Assembly: GCF_009905375.1 (NCBI RefSeq)
Contig: NC_133648.1
Span: 311,442,565-311,506,564, forward strand
Length of the DNA: 64,000 bases
Reading direction: 5' to 3'
Source: Apium graveolens
Taxonomy: Eukaryota; Streptophyta; Magnoliopsida; Apiales; Apiaceae
Shown in pieces: positions 48,701 to 62,436 of the stretch (positions are counted from its first letter, which is position 1; each line of letters starts with the position of its first letter). A program made the translations under genes and the position numbers. The notes under the pieces are model-generated. The model had not been told where the DNA came from and did not search any database. It saw only the letters and a program-made list of their open reading frames with translations.

Positions 48701-49919
48701 TGGCTGAGTGGCAGTCCAGCATAAGGTCCTATTACGACCAGGGCGATGACCAGTGGGGAATTCGTCCATCTACTAGTAGAAAATGTTACTTATGGGTATC
48801 TTTGCCTGATCAGCAAGATACCTGGTTTATGCAAAAATTCTTTTCCTTTCCAAATTTATTGGATATTGCAACTCTGTTCATACTTTACCTGACAGAGGTT
48901 TTCAGGAAATGTATAAAGAAGATGTATATGTGGATATATATATATATATATATATATATCAGAACTTAATGAAGTATATCCTAACTTCATTTCCTTTAAT
49001 AATATTTCAAAGATTGAATCTATTCAAGTCTTATCTTGTGGTCTCATCAGTGGGATGAACTTTTGAAATTAATTATAACTTGAACGGTGGTAGTTCAAGT
49101 AGTATTTGGAAAAGATATAAGTATATTGGAGTATCTTGTAACTTCATCTTTTAAACTTATATCTAGTTAATAATTGTCTTATGAATGACAAAGATTTTCA
49201 GAAAAAAGTTGAGACAAGGTTAGATATATTAGATCACCTTGCAACGATACTTTTTATACAGTTATAAACTAGAACTTTGTGTATATTATGCATGGAAGAG
49301 GACTTCCAAGATTTTGAAAAGTATATATGTATATATATATATACTGACTATTTTGCGACTTCATCGCATTAAAATATCAAACTTGGTTCATTTCTTTTGA
49401 CCAAGACTTTCATGAGTACTATGAGAAGGCTCATATATTGTTAATCATTATACATATTATTTTGGTGGGCTTGCTGCTCACCCTTGCTTTCTTCTTTCAT
49501 CACACAACATCAGATAGACAAGATGAACAGGACCAAGCTCCCAATTCGCGAGCGGATAGGAAGCATTCCGCAGTTTTCTATAGGTGTTGAAGTCACTATA
49601 GCTGAGGTAGGGAAATACCAATAGACTAGGCTTCAACTTTTGATGTACCAGATTATGTATATTTACGAATTGTAATAATGGCAAAGAAAATGTAAATTTA
49701 TTCAGAAAACCTTCTAAGGTGTATTGGCAGATAATTGTGGAATAAAATGACTTGTGATTATTTTTGGATGTTCATCTCTGAGACTATAACGTGTGGTGGG
49801 TGTGTTTATTGTGGGGTCACAGTACAGAGTAGTTGATTAATTATTAAGGTTGGGTGTTACTAAGGGAAATGGAACTCGTGACAACCCGGATCTCCGACCC
49901 CGGATCTGGGGGTGTTACA
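45705..49919 (+). mobile_element. LTR4 of the composite (type B)
   Basis: This LTR is 4215 bp. It matches LTR2 in every diagnostic substitution I checked. Differences are run lengths, such as 8 versus 9 T near 45730 and 6 versus 7 T near 45773. Confidence 0.92.
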
Positions 49920-52900
49920 GAAGTGGTATCAGAGCTAAGCGTTATAAACCTCAGAGATGATGTGACGTTAAGATAATAAGTTCACTAAGATAATAAGAAC
50001 TCTTGCCAAGTTCATAGTCGGGCTACCTAACGTAGTATTGACAGTTAAAACCCTTATGGGAACTCTTATAAATATCGTGATAGAAGCGTAGTTCGTTATC
50101 GTAGACGGTAGCGGGCTTCTGAACCCTGAGGTTGAGGAGCAACAATGCGATGATGTTTATTACTTATTAAAGATCAGATTATGGATCCGATAGAGCATCC
50201 TAACGCGGGATCGGATGATGTTCATATTGAGGATATAGCGGTTGAGGATGTTGTCCTAGAAGGGATAGTGCTGAGGAGGATCCCATGGAGGATCCTGACA
50301 AGAATGAATAAAGGACCACTGAGGAATTGATGACCATGGTTAGGTCGACTACCAGAGGTAGGATTGGTCGGTCACTACCAGAGGTTCGTTCAAGTTTGTA
50401 AAGATAGTCGCCCCTTTAACGCGGCTTACTCATAAGACTGAGAAGTTCGAATAGACAGAGAAATGCGAGAACAGCTTTTAAGAACTGAAGCAAAGGTTGG
50501 TGACGGCCCCTATGTTGGCGTTGCCGGATGGAAAAAGGAGATTTTGTGATTTGTAAGTGACGCTTCGTATAAGGAATTAGGGTGCTTTTATACAGCACAA
50601 CAAGGTACTCGCGTACACATCAAGACAATCGAGGTAATATGAAATTCGATATCCCCACCCATGAGCTTGGGCTCGTGGCAATAGTTTTGCCCTAAATATT
50701 GGAGGCACTACTGGTATGAATAGAAGTGCGAGATTTACATAAACCATAGGAGCTCTAGAACATTTTTACGTAGAAAGAGCTCAACATACGCCAGAGGAGG
50801 CGGTTAGAGCTAATCAAGAATTATGATTGGGAGATTCTTTATCATTCGGGGAAAGCCAATGTGGTGGCTGATGCCCTTAGTAAAAAGGAGAGGCTCAAGA
50901 TGATAAGGTCTTTGGGAGAGTTTATAAGAGATTTTGGAAATAGAAGTGAAGGTAACCGGAGCCGGTACCGAAAAACTGTTTGAGATTGCAATACAGTCCG
51001 AATTATCGGAAAAGAACATATTGTGCCAGAAAGAGTGATGAATGAAGGCAGAGAGCCAACAAATAGATAAGAGGTTAATACCGAGAAAGATGATAAGGGA
51101 ATAATGAGGTATTCCTATAGAATTTGGATTCCAAATGTTCAATAGCTTAAAGATGAGATCTTAGATGAAAGTCATAGTTCAAGGAATAAGATTAAGGGCA
51201 AACCCTGAATGTGATAGTCAGGGAGGACGCCATCAAGATAGAAGGAACCCATAACATAATGAAGTAGAAAATGAGGATTTTTACGTATAAGATAACCCCA
51301 AGTATGGGAAAAGGATGAAACATTTCATACTAAGGAAACAGAAAGTTGAGAAAGGAAAGGAGACTCGAGACGGTACTCCTATACGACAATTCATGGACCT
51401 GTCTGAAAAGAACTTAGACTATTATCCCCAACCACCACCTTGAGGAAACAATGCAGTAGGAAATTCTTTTAGGACCTTTAAGTCTCTAAGCTCTCAGAGT
51501 TCCAAGGAACAGGTTGACCTAGTCGAGGCAAGAGCCTGGCTAAAGGAAATATAGGAATCAATTGAGATTCTAAATGATTGACGAATCACAAAAGACTATT
51601 TTTGTCACTTACCCTCCTAAGAGAGAGGCCACCCGCCGGTGAAAGGCCAAGAAAGGCACGGAGCAAGAGATTATAATAAACTGATTTAAGTTCAGTCAAT
51701 TGTTTTCAGGAAAGTACTTCCCAAGGTTATGGAGAGAGTGCAAAAGCTTTAGAGCCAGAACAAAGGTGGACGAGTATGATGAATTGTGAATCTAAGTTGT
51801 AAAAAGTTGTCAAGATTCGTTCTAAGGACACGAATCCAGAATGACGGGATGTTTGAAATCAATGCTTATGTTGTGTTGGTTCATGAAATAATGATAAGAG
51901 AAAGGAAAATTAAAAGAAATTGAAGTGGAAAGGAATATAACGGTAATAGAGTTTGAGGAATGATAAGGGAGTTGGGTATGAGGAAACCTTAAAGACTCGT
52001 AGCAATAGAAATAGAAAAATATTTAATCGTCAGGATGATGGTGATTCACCATGAGTTAAATTGATGGTGGAACGTATAAGAGATACATATATTTTATTCC
52101 CTGTAAGTTGGGAGGATCCGAGGAAACCTTGAGATAGTTCGAAGGATGAAAAATAAAATGCGGATAGACTGAGGAGACAAGGGAGTAAGAAATTAGGAAA
52201 AATTGAATGAAGGAAGTGACCTTCAAGAATGTGAAGTGTAAGACCGGTGGCTTGTTACCCAGAAAGGGAAACGCCAGGTATGAAAGATATCCCAGCATTG
52301 AGGTGACTGTTGAGATAAACAACAAAAGTAAATGAGGAATTATTAAGAAGAAGTTCACGTTAAACATGACCAATATCTTCCAGAACATCCTTGTTATCAT
52401 TACCAAATTAGGCAAGACAAGCGGATAACCGTTGTTATCTTTTGGAGGCCATATTGATTGACCCCATTTTGAATACAAATGTTATTGTGAAATTAGACAT
52501 GTACTATCGATGTGGGAATGATTGAATAAGACACCCTTATCAGGGATATATGACTTGATTTATCCATGGAAGAAGGCAGGTACCTTTTAAAGGTGGAATT
52601 AAGGATAGAACATCGGTAACTTAAAATGAATCCTCGGGGAATGCATAAAAGTTGGAATTTCACCCTTAATAGGGATAGTGTGAGTTTTGACAGTATGAAT
52701 TGGAAATGATTAAGGTAATAACAACCTTTAAGAATCAGTGGAGAAATTTTTCAGAAGTATATAGACAATGATTCTGGTATTAATAAATGGTATCTTGATA
52801 TGCCCTGTATCTAGGGAATACAGGAGGAACGATTGAAGGATAACCTTAGAGGTTTTACAAGGAGAAAGGTAATATTCAAAATTCTCAAGAATAGAAATGT

Positions 52901-55489
52901 TGATAAAGGAAATATGACGTAATTATAATGTTGCCAAGTGGGGCACGTGTTAAACCACGAGAAAGTATGGATCGAACCAGTAATGGTCGAAATTGTTCAG
53001 GGAAATTAGGACTTAAGATAAAAGATGTTCTAAGTATGATTGAGAGTCAGTCTTGACAGTGATTAGCCTCTAAAGACTGAGGCAATAACTTATGGAAAAA
53101 TGGTGATATTTTTTTTTATTTACTCATCAGATATTAAAGAAAAGCATTTTCACATAAGCTGTGATTGAAATAAGGTAGAAAATTTATTTGGAGGTGGTTA
53201 AAATGACATTGACTGTAAGGAAATTTTACTATCAGGAAAGGCCAAAGAGGTGGCCGGCACTTTAAAGGTAAGTGGATAATTATAGGCGCGTGTGCCAAAA
53301 GAATACAGTAATAATGGTTGAAGCCATAAAAGTTGTTTTATGGTTGGAGAGATTGACATTCCTTCTGATGACTGTGCAAATACCCAACCCTAATAGTAGT
53401 TGGTAAAGGTTTAATTCGTGTAATCGCCATGAGCAGGCTATCTATCTCAGAAGATACTATCTTGAGATAAGCCAGGACCATGTTTCAAAAAGGACTAGAC
53501 GAACCTTTGAGTTAAGTCTTCTACTTAAGGCATATGATTAAGAATGGTATTAACCTGCTATCATTGCTTTGATGGAAACTCTTCTGCAATTTTATTTGCT
53601 TCATATCATGTAAGTATGTCAGGATCAGGAGTGTTCTTCATGAATCAGGAATGGTGATTATGTTACCTCCTTAGAATGATTTGATACGACATGTATGGAC
53701 TCCGTATGGTTAGATATTAAGATTTTATGGAAAAGTGAATGACGACAGTAGGTCAGTGGTGGACCATAGTAAGGCAGCAATGATTCTGCGAGTAGTGAGC
53801 TGATTACAACCATGAGAGTTGTATTGGAATGGGTGTTGAGATTGAGTACCATTAATCGGGTCGTGGTAGTGTATAAGTTATCATTGACAGACTAATTAAG
53901 TAGAGTATCTACCTATTGTATATTTATTCTACTTATCAATAGAGAGTCGTATTACTATACGAGGAAGGTTACAGTGCAAGCATAGAATTTTAGTAACGGT
54001 GATGTCTGGAATGAAAACCCAGATTCGATTTTCGATGTCGAGGGAGTTTCAAAGGTGATTGTGTATAAGCTCGAGGAAGAGCATGGGTCCATAGAATGAT
54101 GGATGGAATAGCAAAAAAATATTTAAGCATGCAAAATGCGATGCGATAATACTTGATGTTGATATAAATACATAATTGTTCTCCTATGATAAACCTCTAT
54201 AGTTCAGAGGTAGGTTCCAAGCCAGATATTTTGTGGCAGTATATATTTTTTCATATATATACAATTCTCTTCAATTCGTTCTTTTCTCTTCTTTTCATTT
54301 CATGTAAGCTGAGAAGAACAACCCTTCCAGAAGGGGAGGTATTGCCGAATGACTATCTATCTGTGTGATAGAAGCCTAGTAGGATACCATCTATTGTTCA
54401 ATTGCTTGTCAAGTACTGAAGGCTGGCCACCTTCTGTACTAACTATGCGATATAACAAGTGTTCATGATCATAGTGATCTCTCAACAAATTCCTTTACTT
54501 CTATATGATTGATCAAACTTTGGGAAATATAAACAGCTAAAAAAGGAGTAATAAAGTTGTGGTAGTATTCAGAATGGAAACACATTCGTGATACTAAGGT
54601 TGACGTGGTTATTAAAAGGTTATAGAACGCTAACGAGCAAAAGTATAACTAGTATAATATTAGGAACGGAAGGTAGTAGCGACTACGAACTGGAAAAGGA
54701 TGGGTAGTGAGAAGCAAAAGCTCTAATGCTAAAAGCTATAATGAGAGTCTGTGCAATAGACTTGAAAGAAATTGGAATGATCACTTAACACGGGTTGAGT
54801 TTTCTTACGACAATAGATCATATGTCAGTATTGAGGTATCGCCTTATGAGATCCTTGAGGGAAGACAATATTGATCTCCCTTATGTTAGGATGAAGTTGT
54901 AGAGCGCAAGATGCTCGGACCCGCAGTAGTCCAAAGGACCAGGGATATAATAGATCTAATCAGAGGACGACTGGTAGTAGCCAGGAAGGACATAAGAAGT
55001 ATGTCGATTTGACACGAAAGGACAAAGAATAGGAAGGAGGCAACCTTGTATTGTTAAAAGTATTCCCTTGAAAAGAATTAATGAGATTCGGAAAGAAAGG
55101 AAAGCTAAGTCCACCAATTGTTGGACCCTTGGATATATTAAGAAGTATTGGGAAGTTAGCATATGAGCTAGCCTTACCCCAGAACATGTAGAAAGTCATA
55201 ACGTGTTTCACGTATCAATGTTAAGGAAGTGTAATTCGGATGCCAGATAAATAGGGGCATAGGAGCGCATAGACATGCAACCAGACGTAACCTATATGGA
55301 GCAACCAGGAAGGGTATAGATTAAGAAGGAACGAGTGCTTAGGAGAAGGGTTATCAAACTAGTAAGAGTTTGATGGTAGAACCACAATGTGGGAAAATTG
55401 ACTTGAGAGTTAGAAAGTGCAATACTAAGAAAGTATCCCTATTCATTTCTATCTGATTCCGGGACGGAATCCTTTTAAGGAGGGGAGAC
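49920..55489 (+). pseudogene. INT4: dead internal region (type B)
   Basis: This 5570-bp region groups with INT2 by shared bases (SNTTLMVV-type codons on the opposite strand, HLTRVEF in the integrase, and CGTATAAG rather than CGCATAAG near 52073). It departs from INT2 in places after about 53,200, where it is closer to INT1/INT3. It lacks TG and TT in the word near 54170, and has CAATATTGAT for CAATGTCGAT near 54867, which adds another stop. The region is a mosaic. Confidence 0.87.
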
Positions 55490-58400
55490 TGTAATAACCC
55501 CAATTTTTGGGAATTTTTTTTTGAAACCCTTATGAATAGTGTTTTTGCTGATTGAGAAATTTTTTTCATGTCACACTATGTAGGGGTTCTGATATGGATA
55601 TTCTGAGGTTTTATTAGTACTCTATATGGTATATAAGTGTATGCAAAGATCGTCAGAATCCAATTCCGAACACTTTGATTTTTCCCGGAAATACACTAGA
55701 TACGGAGAGAATTGAGTATAAGGTAACAGGATAAAAAGGATTTAAATTAAAGGATTATAATAGAGGATCATAAAAATGAATATAATGTATTGAGAAAGGT
55801 TAAGGGAACCTAAGTAATAAGATCCCGGGTATGATCCCTCAAACGATAAACGAAAATGAAAGTTAAGCGAACCGTATAACAGATCAGCGGTCATTAGGCA
55901 AACAATTAGAAGCTAATCAAAGAGATTAGAAGGGATGATGACATAGCAATGTGACATAAGCATGACACAAGGGGAAGGAGATGTGATTGATTTAAAACCA
56001 CACAAAGTCAAGGCTAGAAAAGTAATTAACCAAAAACAAGACAAAAAGCAACCAACCAAGCCAAAACATTTCATTTTCATCAAAAAAACACAAAACCCCC
56101 ATTTTCTTCTTCAAGCTCTCGGCCTCTTTTCTTAAAAAATGAAAGTCCAAGCTCCTCCACTTACTATTTAGCAAGGTAATTATCCTAGCTTCTCCTAGTT
56201 AAGTTACATACTTCCTATAAGTTTAAGCTTCTAATTCCAAGCCAATCTTTTTCTATAAATCAAGAAAGAAGATGGTGAATAGTACTTTCTTGAAATTAAT
56301 TTTTGTGTTCTTGATTTCTTTGAAAGAACAAGCTTGTAGGAGGTTAGATTAAGGCTTCCATGGGCATTCCAAGGATCTTTCATGGATTAAAAGCTTCAAG
56401 GAAGGTATAACTCTTCATGATCTTAGCTTTAAGTTTTGTTGTTTAGATTTCCTAATGTTTAGATGAAGGGTTAGGGTAATGGGCGTGTAATCATGTTAAA
56501 GCTTGTTATGAGTATTTTAGTTGGTGAGAGGCATGATTATTGTGTGTTTAGAGATTGGTTGATTTTGTGATATTTTTGGAGTTGGAAATCTTGGTTAATT
56601 AGTCAATAAACTTAAGTAAAACTCTTAGTTAATAATTGAGAAATAAGTATGAATTAGTAACATTGATTTGATGGGGCTGTTGGAGTGTGTTTTGGATAGA
56701 TGTTGGTGGTATGATTGATTTGGGGTTGAATTGTGGTTGGTTTTTAATGGTTTAAATTTGGGAAATCACGTAAACATAGCCGTCGTAACGTCCGATTTTC
56801 TTTAGACTGTTTTTGTGCATAACATTAGGACCCGAGAACCCCCTGCTAGATTATGAGCATTGCCATGTCTAGATAGCTCGTGTTACGAGCTTCGTTTTGA
56901 TATGTGGTTCGTTCGATTCCGATGCACGGTTTAGGAGAAACGACCATTTTAAGTAACGACGTTTCGCGAACGAAACTTTTCCCCTCGCCTTACTTTGAAA
57001 CATAGGTTAAAGACCAAAAAGGGTTAATTAATGTATGAAACAATTATGGTAAGAGTGTTAGGTAGTTGGTAAGACACTCGCGAAGGAATCGCCTTAAAAC
57101 TCGTAAAGGTTAAATTATTAAAAATGGTGGAGCCGAGGGTACCCGAGTGACTTAAGAGAATCAATAAGCGCAAAACAAGTGTTAGAGTCTAAGTTAGTTA
57201 AAGTATAGATTTACAAGTGACTTTGGTTTAATTCCAACTTACTTGTTATTTATAGGTTACCAGACTCGTCCCGAGCCATTCGTAACCCCCAGTCGCTCAG
57301 GCAAGTTTTCTACCCGTTATACTGTTGTGGTGATGTATATGTGTATATGCATTATCTTGTGATAGTGCATGATTGTTATTAGCAAATTTTGCGATATATT
57401 GGAGCATGCTGATATGGTATATATGCATGTCTGTTTCGTAATCTGGTTATCATTCTGTTGATTTCAATGCTTATAGTTGCATAATACCTATGCTAGAGAT
57501 AAGCAAGTAGTTGCGTATACCCTTAGTATAGGGGATAAAAGGTGAACATATTTCTAAACCGGGAGTCGATGTTCCCGAGTATATTATATATATATACATA
57601 TATATTTATATATATATATGGTTATAGTTTTCAAAACTATTAATCGAATAAGGTTTATTCGATAACTTTATTTTATTTAATGAATATTATTATGAATATT
57701 CATTCGAGGGCTTATGACTTCTTTATTTTATTAAATGAATATTATTTGAATATTCATTCGAGGGCTTATGACTCTTTATATTATTTATTGAATATTATTT
57801 CGAATATTATTCGAGGGCTTATGACTCTTTTATATTATTATTGAATATTACTTGGATATTCATTTGAGGATGTATGACTCCTTTATTTTATGAATATTAT
57901 TTATAGTATTCATTCAAGGTATTATGACTCCGCTTATTACTTAATAATATTCTTTATTGTATTAAAGAATAAGGTGTCGATAATCAAACTTATTCTTGAT
58001 TATTCAAATAAAGATATTACTTTCGTATAAGTATATCTTTGATTATTTGCTATTCATTCGAGTATAAGTTTTCCAACTTCTACCTCCATTATTCTTTATG
58101 GGAATATTATTTAAATAATAATATTCAGACATTTTCTAAATATTCTGGGGACTGATTTACTTCATTAAATCAGCTTTACTCCAAACACTCTTTAAAGTGT
58201 TTTCGAGTCTTCAAAATGATTTTTAAAAGTTAGAGCGGATCCCAAAACTCATTTTTATATTTAAGATCTTCCTTTTTAAGGGGATTTAAATACTTGCTCA
58301 AAACCTGAGGGATCCGGCTCTGTGGTGTATTTTATATTCGCAACACGGTTGCAGTTTTGGTAAATGAATTGATTACTTACCCAACGTTCGGGAAGTAAGT

Positions 58401-59698
58401 CCATCTATTGAGTCGGCATAAGCAACATGGGCTCAGTGGGCGTCCATGATAGTGTAAGTGGCTCAGTGGGAGTCCATCAAATGCATAAGTGGCTGAGTGG
58501 CAGTCCAGCATAAGGTCCTATTACGACCAGGGCGATGACCAGTGGGGAATTCGTCCATCTACTAGTAGAAAAGGTTACTTATGGGTATCTTTGCCTGATC
58601 AGCAAGATACCTGGTTTATGCCAAAATTCTTTTCCTTTCCAAATTTATTGGATATTGCAACTCTGTTCATACTTTACCTGACAGAGGTTTTCAGGAAATG
58701 TATAAAGAAGATGTATATGTGGATATATATATATATATATCAGAACTTAATGAAGTATATCCTAACTTCATTTCCTTTAATAATATTTCAAAGATTGAAT
58801 CTATTCAAGTCTTATCTTGTGGTCTCATCAGTGGGATGAACTTTTGAAATTAATTATAACTTGAACGGTGGTAGTTCAAGTAGTATTTGGAAAAGATATA
58901 AGTATATTGGAGTATCTTGTAACTTCATCTTTTAAACTTATATCTAGTTAATAATTGTCTTATGAATGACAAAGATTTTCAGAAAAACGTTGAGACAAGG
59001 TTAGATATATTAGATCACCTTGCAACGATACTTTTTATACAGTTATAAACTAGAACTTTGTGTATATTATGCATGGAAGAGGACTTCCAAGATTTTGAAA
59101 AGTATATATGTATATATATATACTGACTATTTTGCGACTTCATCGCATTAAAATATCAAACTTGGTTCATTTCTTTTGACCAAGACTTTCATGAGTACTA
59201 TGAGAAGGCTCATATATTGTTAATCATTATACATATTATTTTGGTGGGCTTGCTGCTCACCCTTGCTTTCTTCTTTCATCACACAACATCAGATAGACAA
59301 GATGAACAGGACCAAGCTCCCAATTCGCGAGCGGATATGAAGCATTCCGAAGTTTCCTATAGGTGTTGAAGTCACTGTAGCTGAGGTAGGGAAATACCAA
59401 TAGACTAGGCTTCAACTTTTGATGTACCAGATTATGTATATTTACGAATTATAATAATGGCAAAGAAAATGTAAATTTATTCAGAAAACCTTCTAAGGTG
59501 TATTGGCAGATAATTGTGGAATAAAATGACTTGTGATTATTTTTGGATGTTCATCTCTGAGACTATAACGTGTGGTGGGTGTGTTTATTGTGGGGTCACA
59601 GTACAGAGTAGTTGATTAATTATTAAGGTTGGGTGTTACTAAGGGAAATGGAACTCGTGACAACCCGGATCCCCGACCCCGGATCTGAGGGTGTTACA
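55490..59698 (+). mobile_element. LTR5 of the composite (terminal 3' LTR)
   Basis: This LTR is 4209 bp, TGTAATAACC...GTGTTACA, followed by TATGC and the copia ORF rather than a PBS. It mixes A and B states (GGTTACTTATGG and ATGCCAAAATTC like A; CTGGGGACTGATTTAC like B) with private changes (GATTATGAGC near 56850, AGCGGATATGAAG near 59330). As the outer partner of LTR1 it is the one to use for dating the insertion. Confidence 0.93.
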
Positions 59699-59703
59699 TA
59701 TGC
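59699..59703. other. Right target-site duplication TATGC
   Basis: It matches 16369-16373 exactly and abuts the last LTR base. Joining 16373 to 59704 restores the host copia reading frame. Confidence 0.92.
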
Positions 59704-61212
59704 AATGCTGGAAGCCCCAATGATTTACTGTAAGGTAGTTGAGGAAATGTGGACAACTGCAGAGTTCAACCCCACTGATATGACCATCTCTTTCTCTCTC
59801 AAAGGTAAGGATTACTGTATTAACTGTGATGATATATAGTCCTGTTTTAAATTACCTGAAAATAATGCCATGACACCACACTGATAATGATGTATCTAGC
59901 ATGTTAGATTCCATAGGCTATTCCCTTGATTCTACTAGTTTAGGCAGTATTAAGAGAAAAGGCCTTAGGAAAGAATGAAGTTTTCTTGGTGATGCCTTTA
60001 TCAAGGTTTTCTCTAGGAAAATTAGTAGTTTTGATGTAATAACTTCATCTCTTGTTAATATGTTCTATATGTGTGGTTTCTGACAGGTACTTTAATTTTA
60101 GCAATTATGTTATGCTAGAATTGGGTACTAGGTTAGGTAACAAGGCTAATAGACCTCATAACATCTACTATGCTAGATTTTTTTATATTATTGGCTAACC
60201 ATGTTGCTGAAGGTTTGGTCATAACTAATGAGAGTAATAAACTCAAATGTTGGGCACAAGAGAAGAGGGTCCTTGCAGACCTTTTGAGAATTAACCTCAA
60301 CAGTCAGGTGTCATTGGTATACTTACCAATCATGAATGCACCTCAGGTAAGTGAGGTAAATACTTCTTCAACTCTTACTTCTTCCAACCCCATCACTTCT
60401 TTGCCTTCAAGTGTGGCCATGGGATCTGTGTCAATGCCCCAACAAATTCCTACCAAGGCCACCAAACCTAAAGTTTCAAAACCCAAGTCAAAGAAAGCCA
60501 CCTCTGTTGTCTCTCAAAAGACAACAGTTGTAACACCTACCATGAACCTTGAGGGGAATGTACAGGGTGTTAGTGGTGGGGGAGGGGTGAACATCAAGAA
60601 AACCCCCAGAATAAGGTAGGAGAGGTGAGTGGTACCCAAGCCAGCCAAGCCATAGTTTCTCAAAAGACTGTAGTGGTTGAAAATGATTCAAACTCATCCC
60701 TAGTTGCATCCTCCCAAAAGGGTGCAGCTATTGAAAATAGTCCCCAACCAGGGACACAGAACAAAAGAGGGAGGGACACTGAAGCCACACACTCACCTGT
60801 AAAAGCCTTCACAAGAAGAAAGAAGGTCAAAACCCTAGTTTCCACACAGGGTGCACACACTGCACATATACAACCACCTGTATCTATGCCTTCTCAAATT
60901 CAGCTTGATCTGACTCCAACAAATGTGGAGTCACAACCCCATTCTCTCAAAATTGATACACATCAATCACCAAATTCTCCATCACCATCTCTGGATGTGG
61001 ACATGATATTCACATCAATTTCTGATTCTCCCTCTTTATAACTCAAGGAGGAGCCCCACTCAAATACTGATGATCATCATCTTTTAGATGATTTGTTGGA
61101 TCATCAGCCAATTCTTTCAGACCTAGTTGAAGAATCTGTGTCACCTAAATTAAAATCAATCCACACAGATTCAACAATTATGTCACTTTCAATTTCTACT
61201 TCTTTTCCTTCT

Positions 61213-61327
61213 TCAACGAATATTCCTCATCCGTTGACAAGTGGTTGTTCTTCAACGGATAAGCTTAACATCAATTATCCGTTGATACCATCAGTTTCAA
61301 CTTCAACAGATATTCCTTATCCGTTGA
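61213..61327. repeat. TCAACGGAT motif group inside the 3' ORF
   Basis: Exact words lie at 61229, 61252, 61277 and 61319, with one-mismatch copies at 61213 and 61303. Two inverted pairs (61213-61237 and 61303-61327) have the same 7-nt spacer as the pairs upstream of the ORF; their spacers are ATTCCTC and ATTCCTT. The segment lies in a Ser/Thr/Pro-rich coding stretch. Confidence 0.8.
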
Positions 61328-62436
61328 TGGTCTCTACACAAACAACTGAATTAATTCCAAGTGTAGAAGACATGGTTACTGTACAATCACTTCTAGGATT
61401 GAGGGAAGGGTGTGAAAACTTGAGTGAGAGGCTGGGTTGCTCCCAGGAAAAAAGAGAGCTTGAGAGTCTACATATGCATGCTATTTCTTCCAGCATGGAA
61501 AAAGAAAGTGAGAGGAGTACCACCTTAGTAGACGAAGGTGAGGGTGTGAGGAGTGTGAGCCAGGGGGAGCCCCTGATGCAAGAAAAGAGAGAAATTGAGA
61601 GAAAAGCAGGTACAGGAGGTATAAGGGTGGATCCGGCCATTGCTAGTGAGTCAATGATTGTGGATGATGCTGAAAAGGAAAGACAATTTCAGCAACATTA
61701 CAAAGCTGTAATTAATAACATTTCCTTGGATGCTGACACTTTTACTCATCCTGTGTCAGCCTATCAACTGTTGGCTATTCAGGGCAATGAGGAGGTAGAA
61801 AAGACTTTAAATCTAGTACATACTTCGGAATCTCTACAAAGGGATAAAGCTGCTGTCAATAGGATGCCTTCTACAGCTGGTGAGCCATCTGAAGAATCTG
61901 GAGTAAATTCTAATGATGATGACTCTGATTCTTTTGATGGAAGCATGAACTTAGGGGGAGCTGAAGGCCCCAGTTCTATTCCAGAGTTACCTGAATGGGC
62001 ATTGACAAATGAATCTACACCAGGGCATTTCAATGTATCCTTTGTCAAACAAGTCATGTCTATCCAAAAGGCCATTCTGGAAACTTCAAATGCTGGTAAC
62101 AAGGCTATTCTTCAGGCCCACCTAGATTCTCTACATCTCATCAAGCTACAATAAATAAGACAGAATCTAAGTATGGATGAACTCAAGAAGGATATAGCTG
62201 ACTTGAAGTCCTACAATTCTGAGAAGCTGGATTCAATCAAGCCCTTTGGTACCATGCAGGAACTATTGCTGAGACTGAGAAGAGAGTCAGATGCTGAAAA
62301 GAAGATGGCCAAATTGGAGGAAAGAGTTCAATCTATTGAAAATTCTGTGGTCACCATTCTTCACAATTAACAGTCTCAGACTAGTCTTCTAATGCAACTG
62401 GCTAAAGCACATGGCTTGACCCCTCTCCTTGATGAT

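Larger units (their letters stand above)
16374..59698 (+). mobile_element. 43.3 kb composite: five LTRs, four internal regions
   Basis: The order is LTR1-INT1-LTR2-INT2-LTR3-INT3-LTR4-INT4-LTR5. Each LTR starts TGTAATAACC and ends TTACA. Every internal region starts with a PBS and ends with a polypurine tract abutting the next LTR, so inner LTRs are shared and no target duplication exists at inner junctions. Only the outer ends carry TATGC. Unequal recombination between LTRs of a single insertion explains this; independent insertions do not. The lineage is a Tekay-like Ty3/gypsy chromovirus, from GPY/F integrase and chromodomain remnants and long LTRs. No internal region is coding-competent. 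Copies alternate A-B-A-B. Confidence 0.92.

Noticed and set aside
59633..59698. Apparent N-terminus of the ORF ending at 59839
   Set aside because: It is the end of LTR5 read in frame; native copia sequence starts at 59699.
16374..59698. Reading the composite as several independent insertions
   Set aside because: No target duplication at any inner junction; each inner LTR is shared between a PPT and a PBS.
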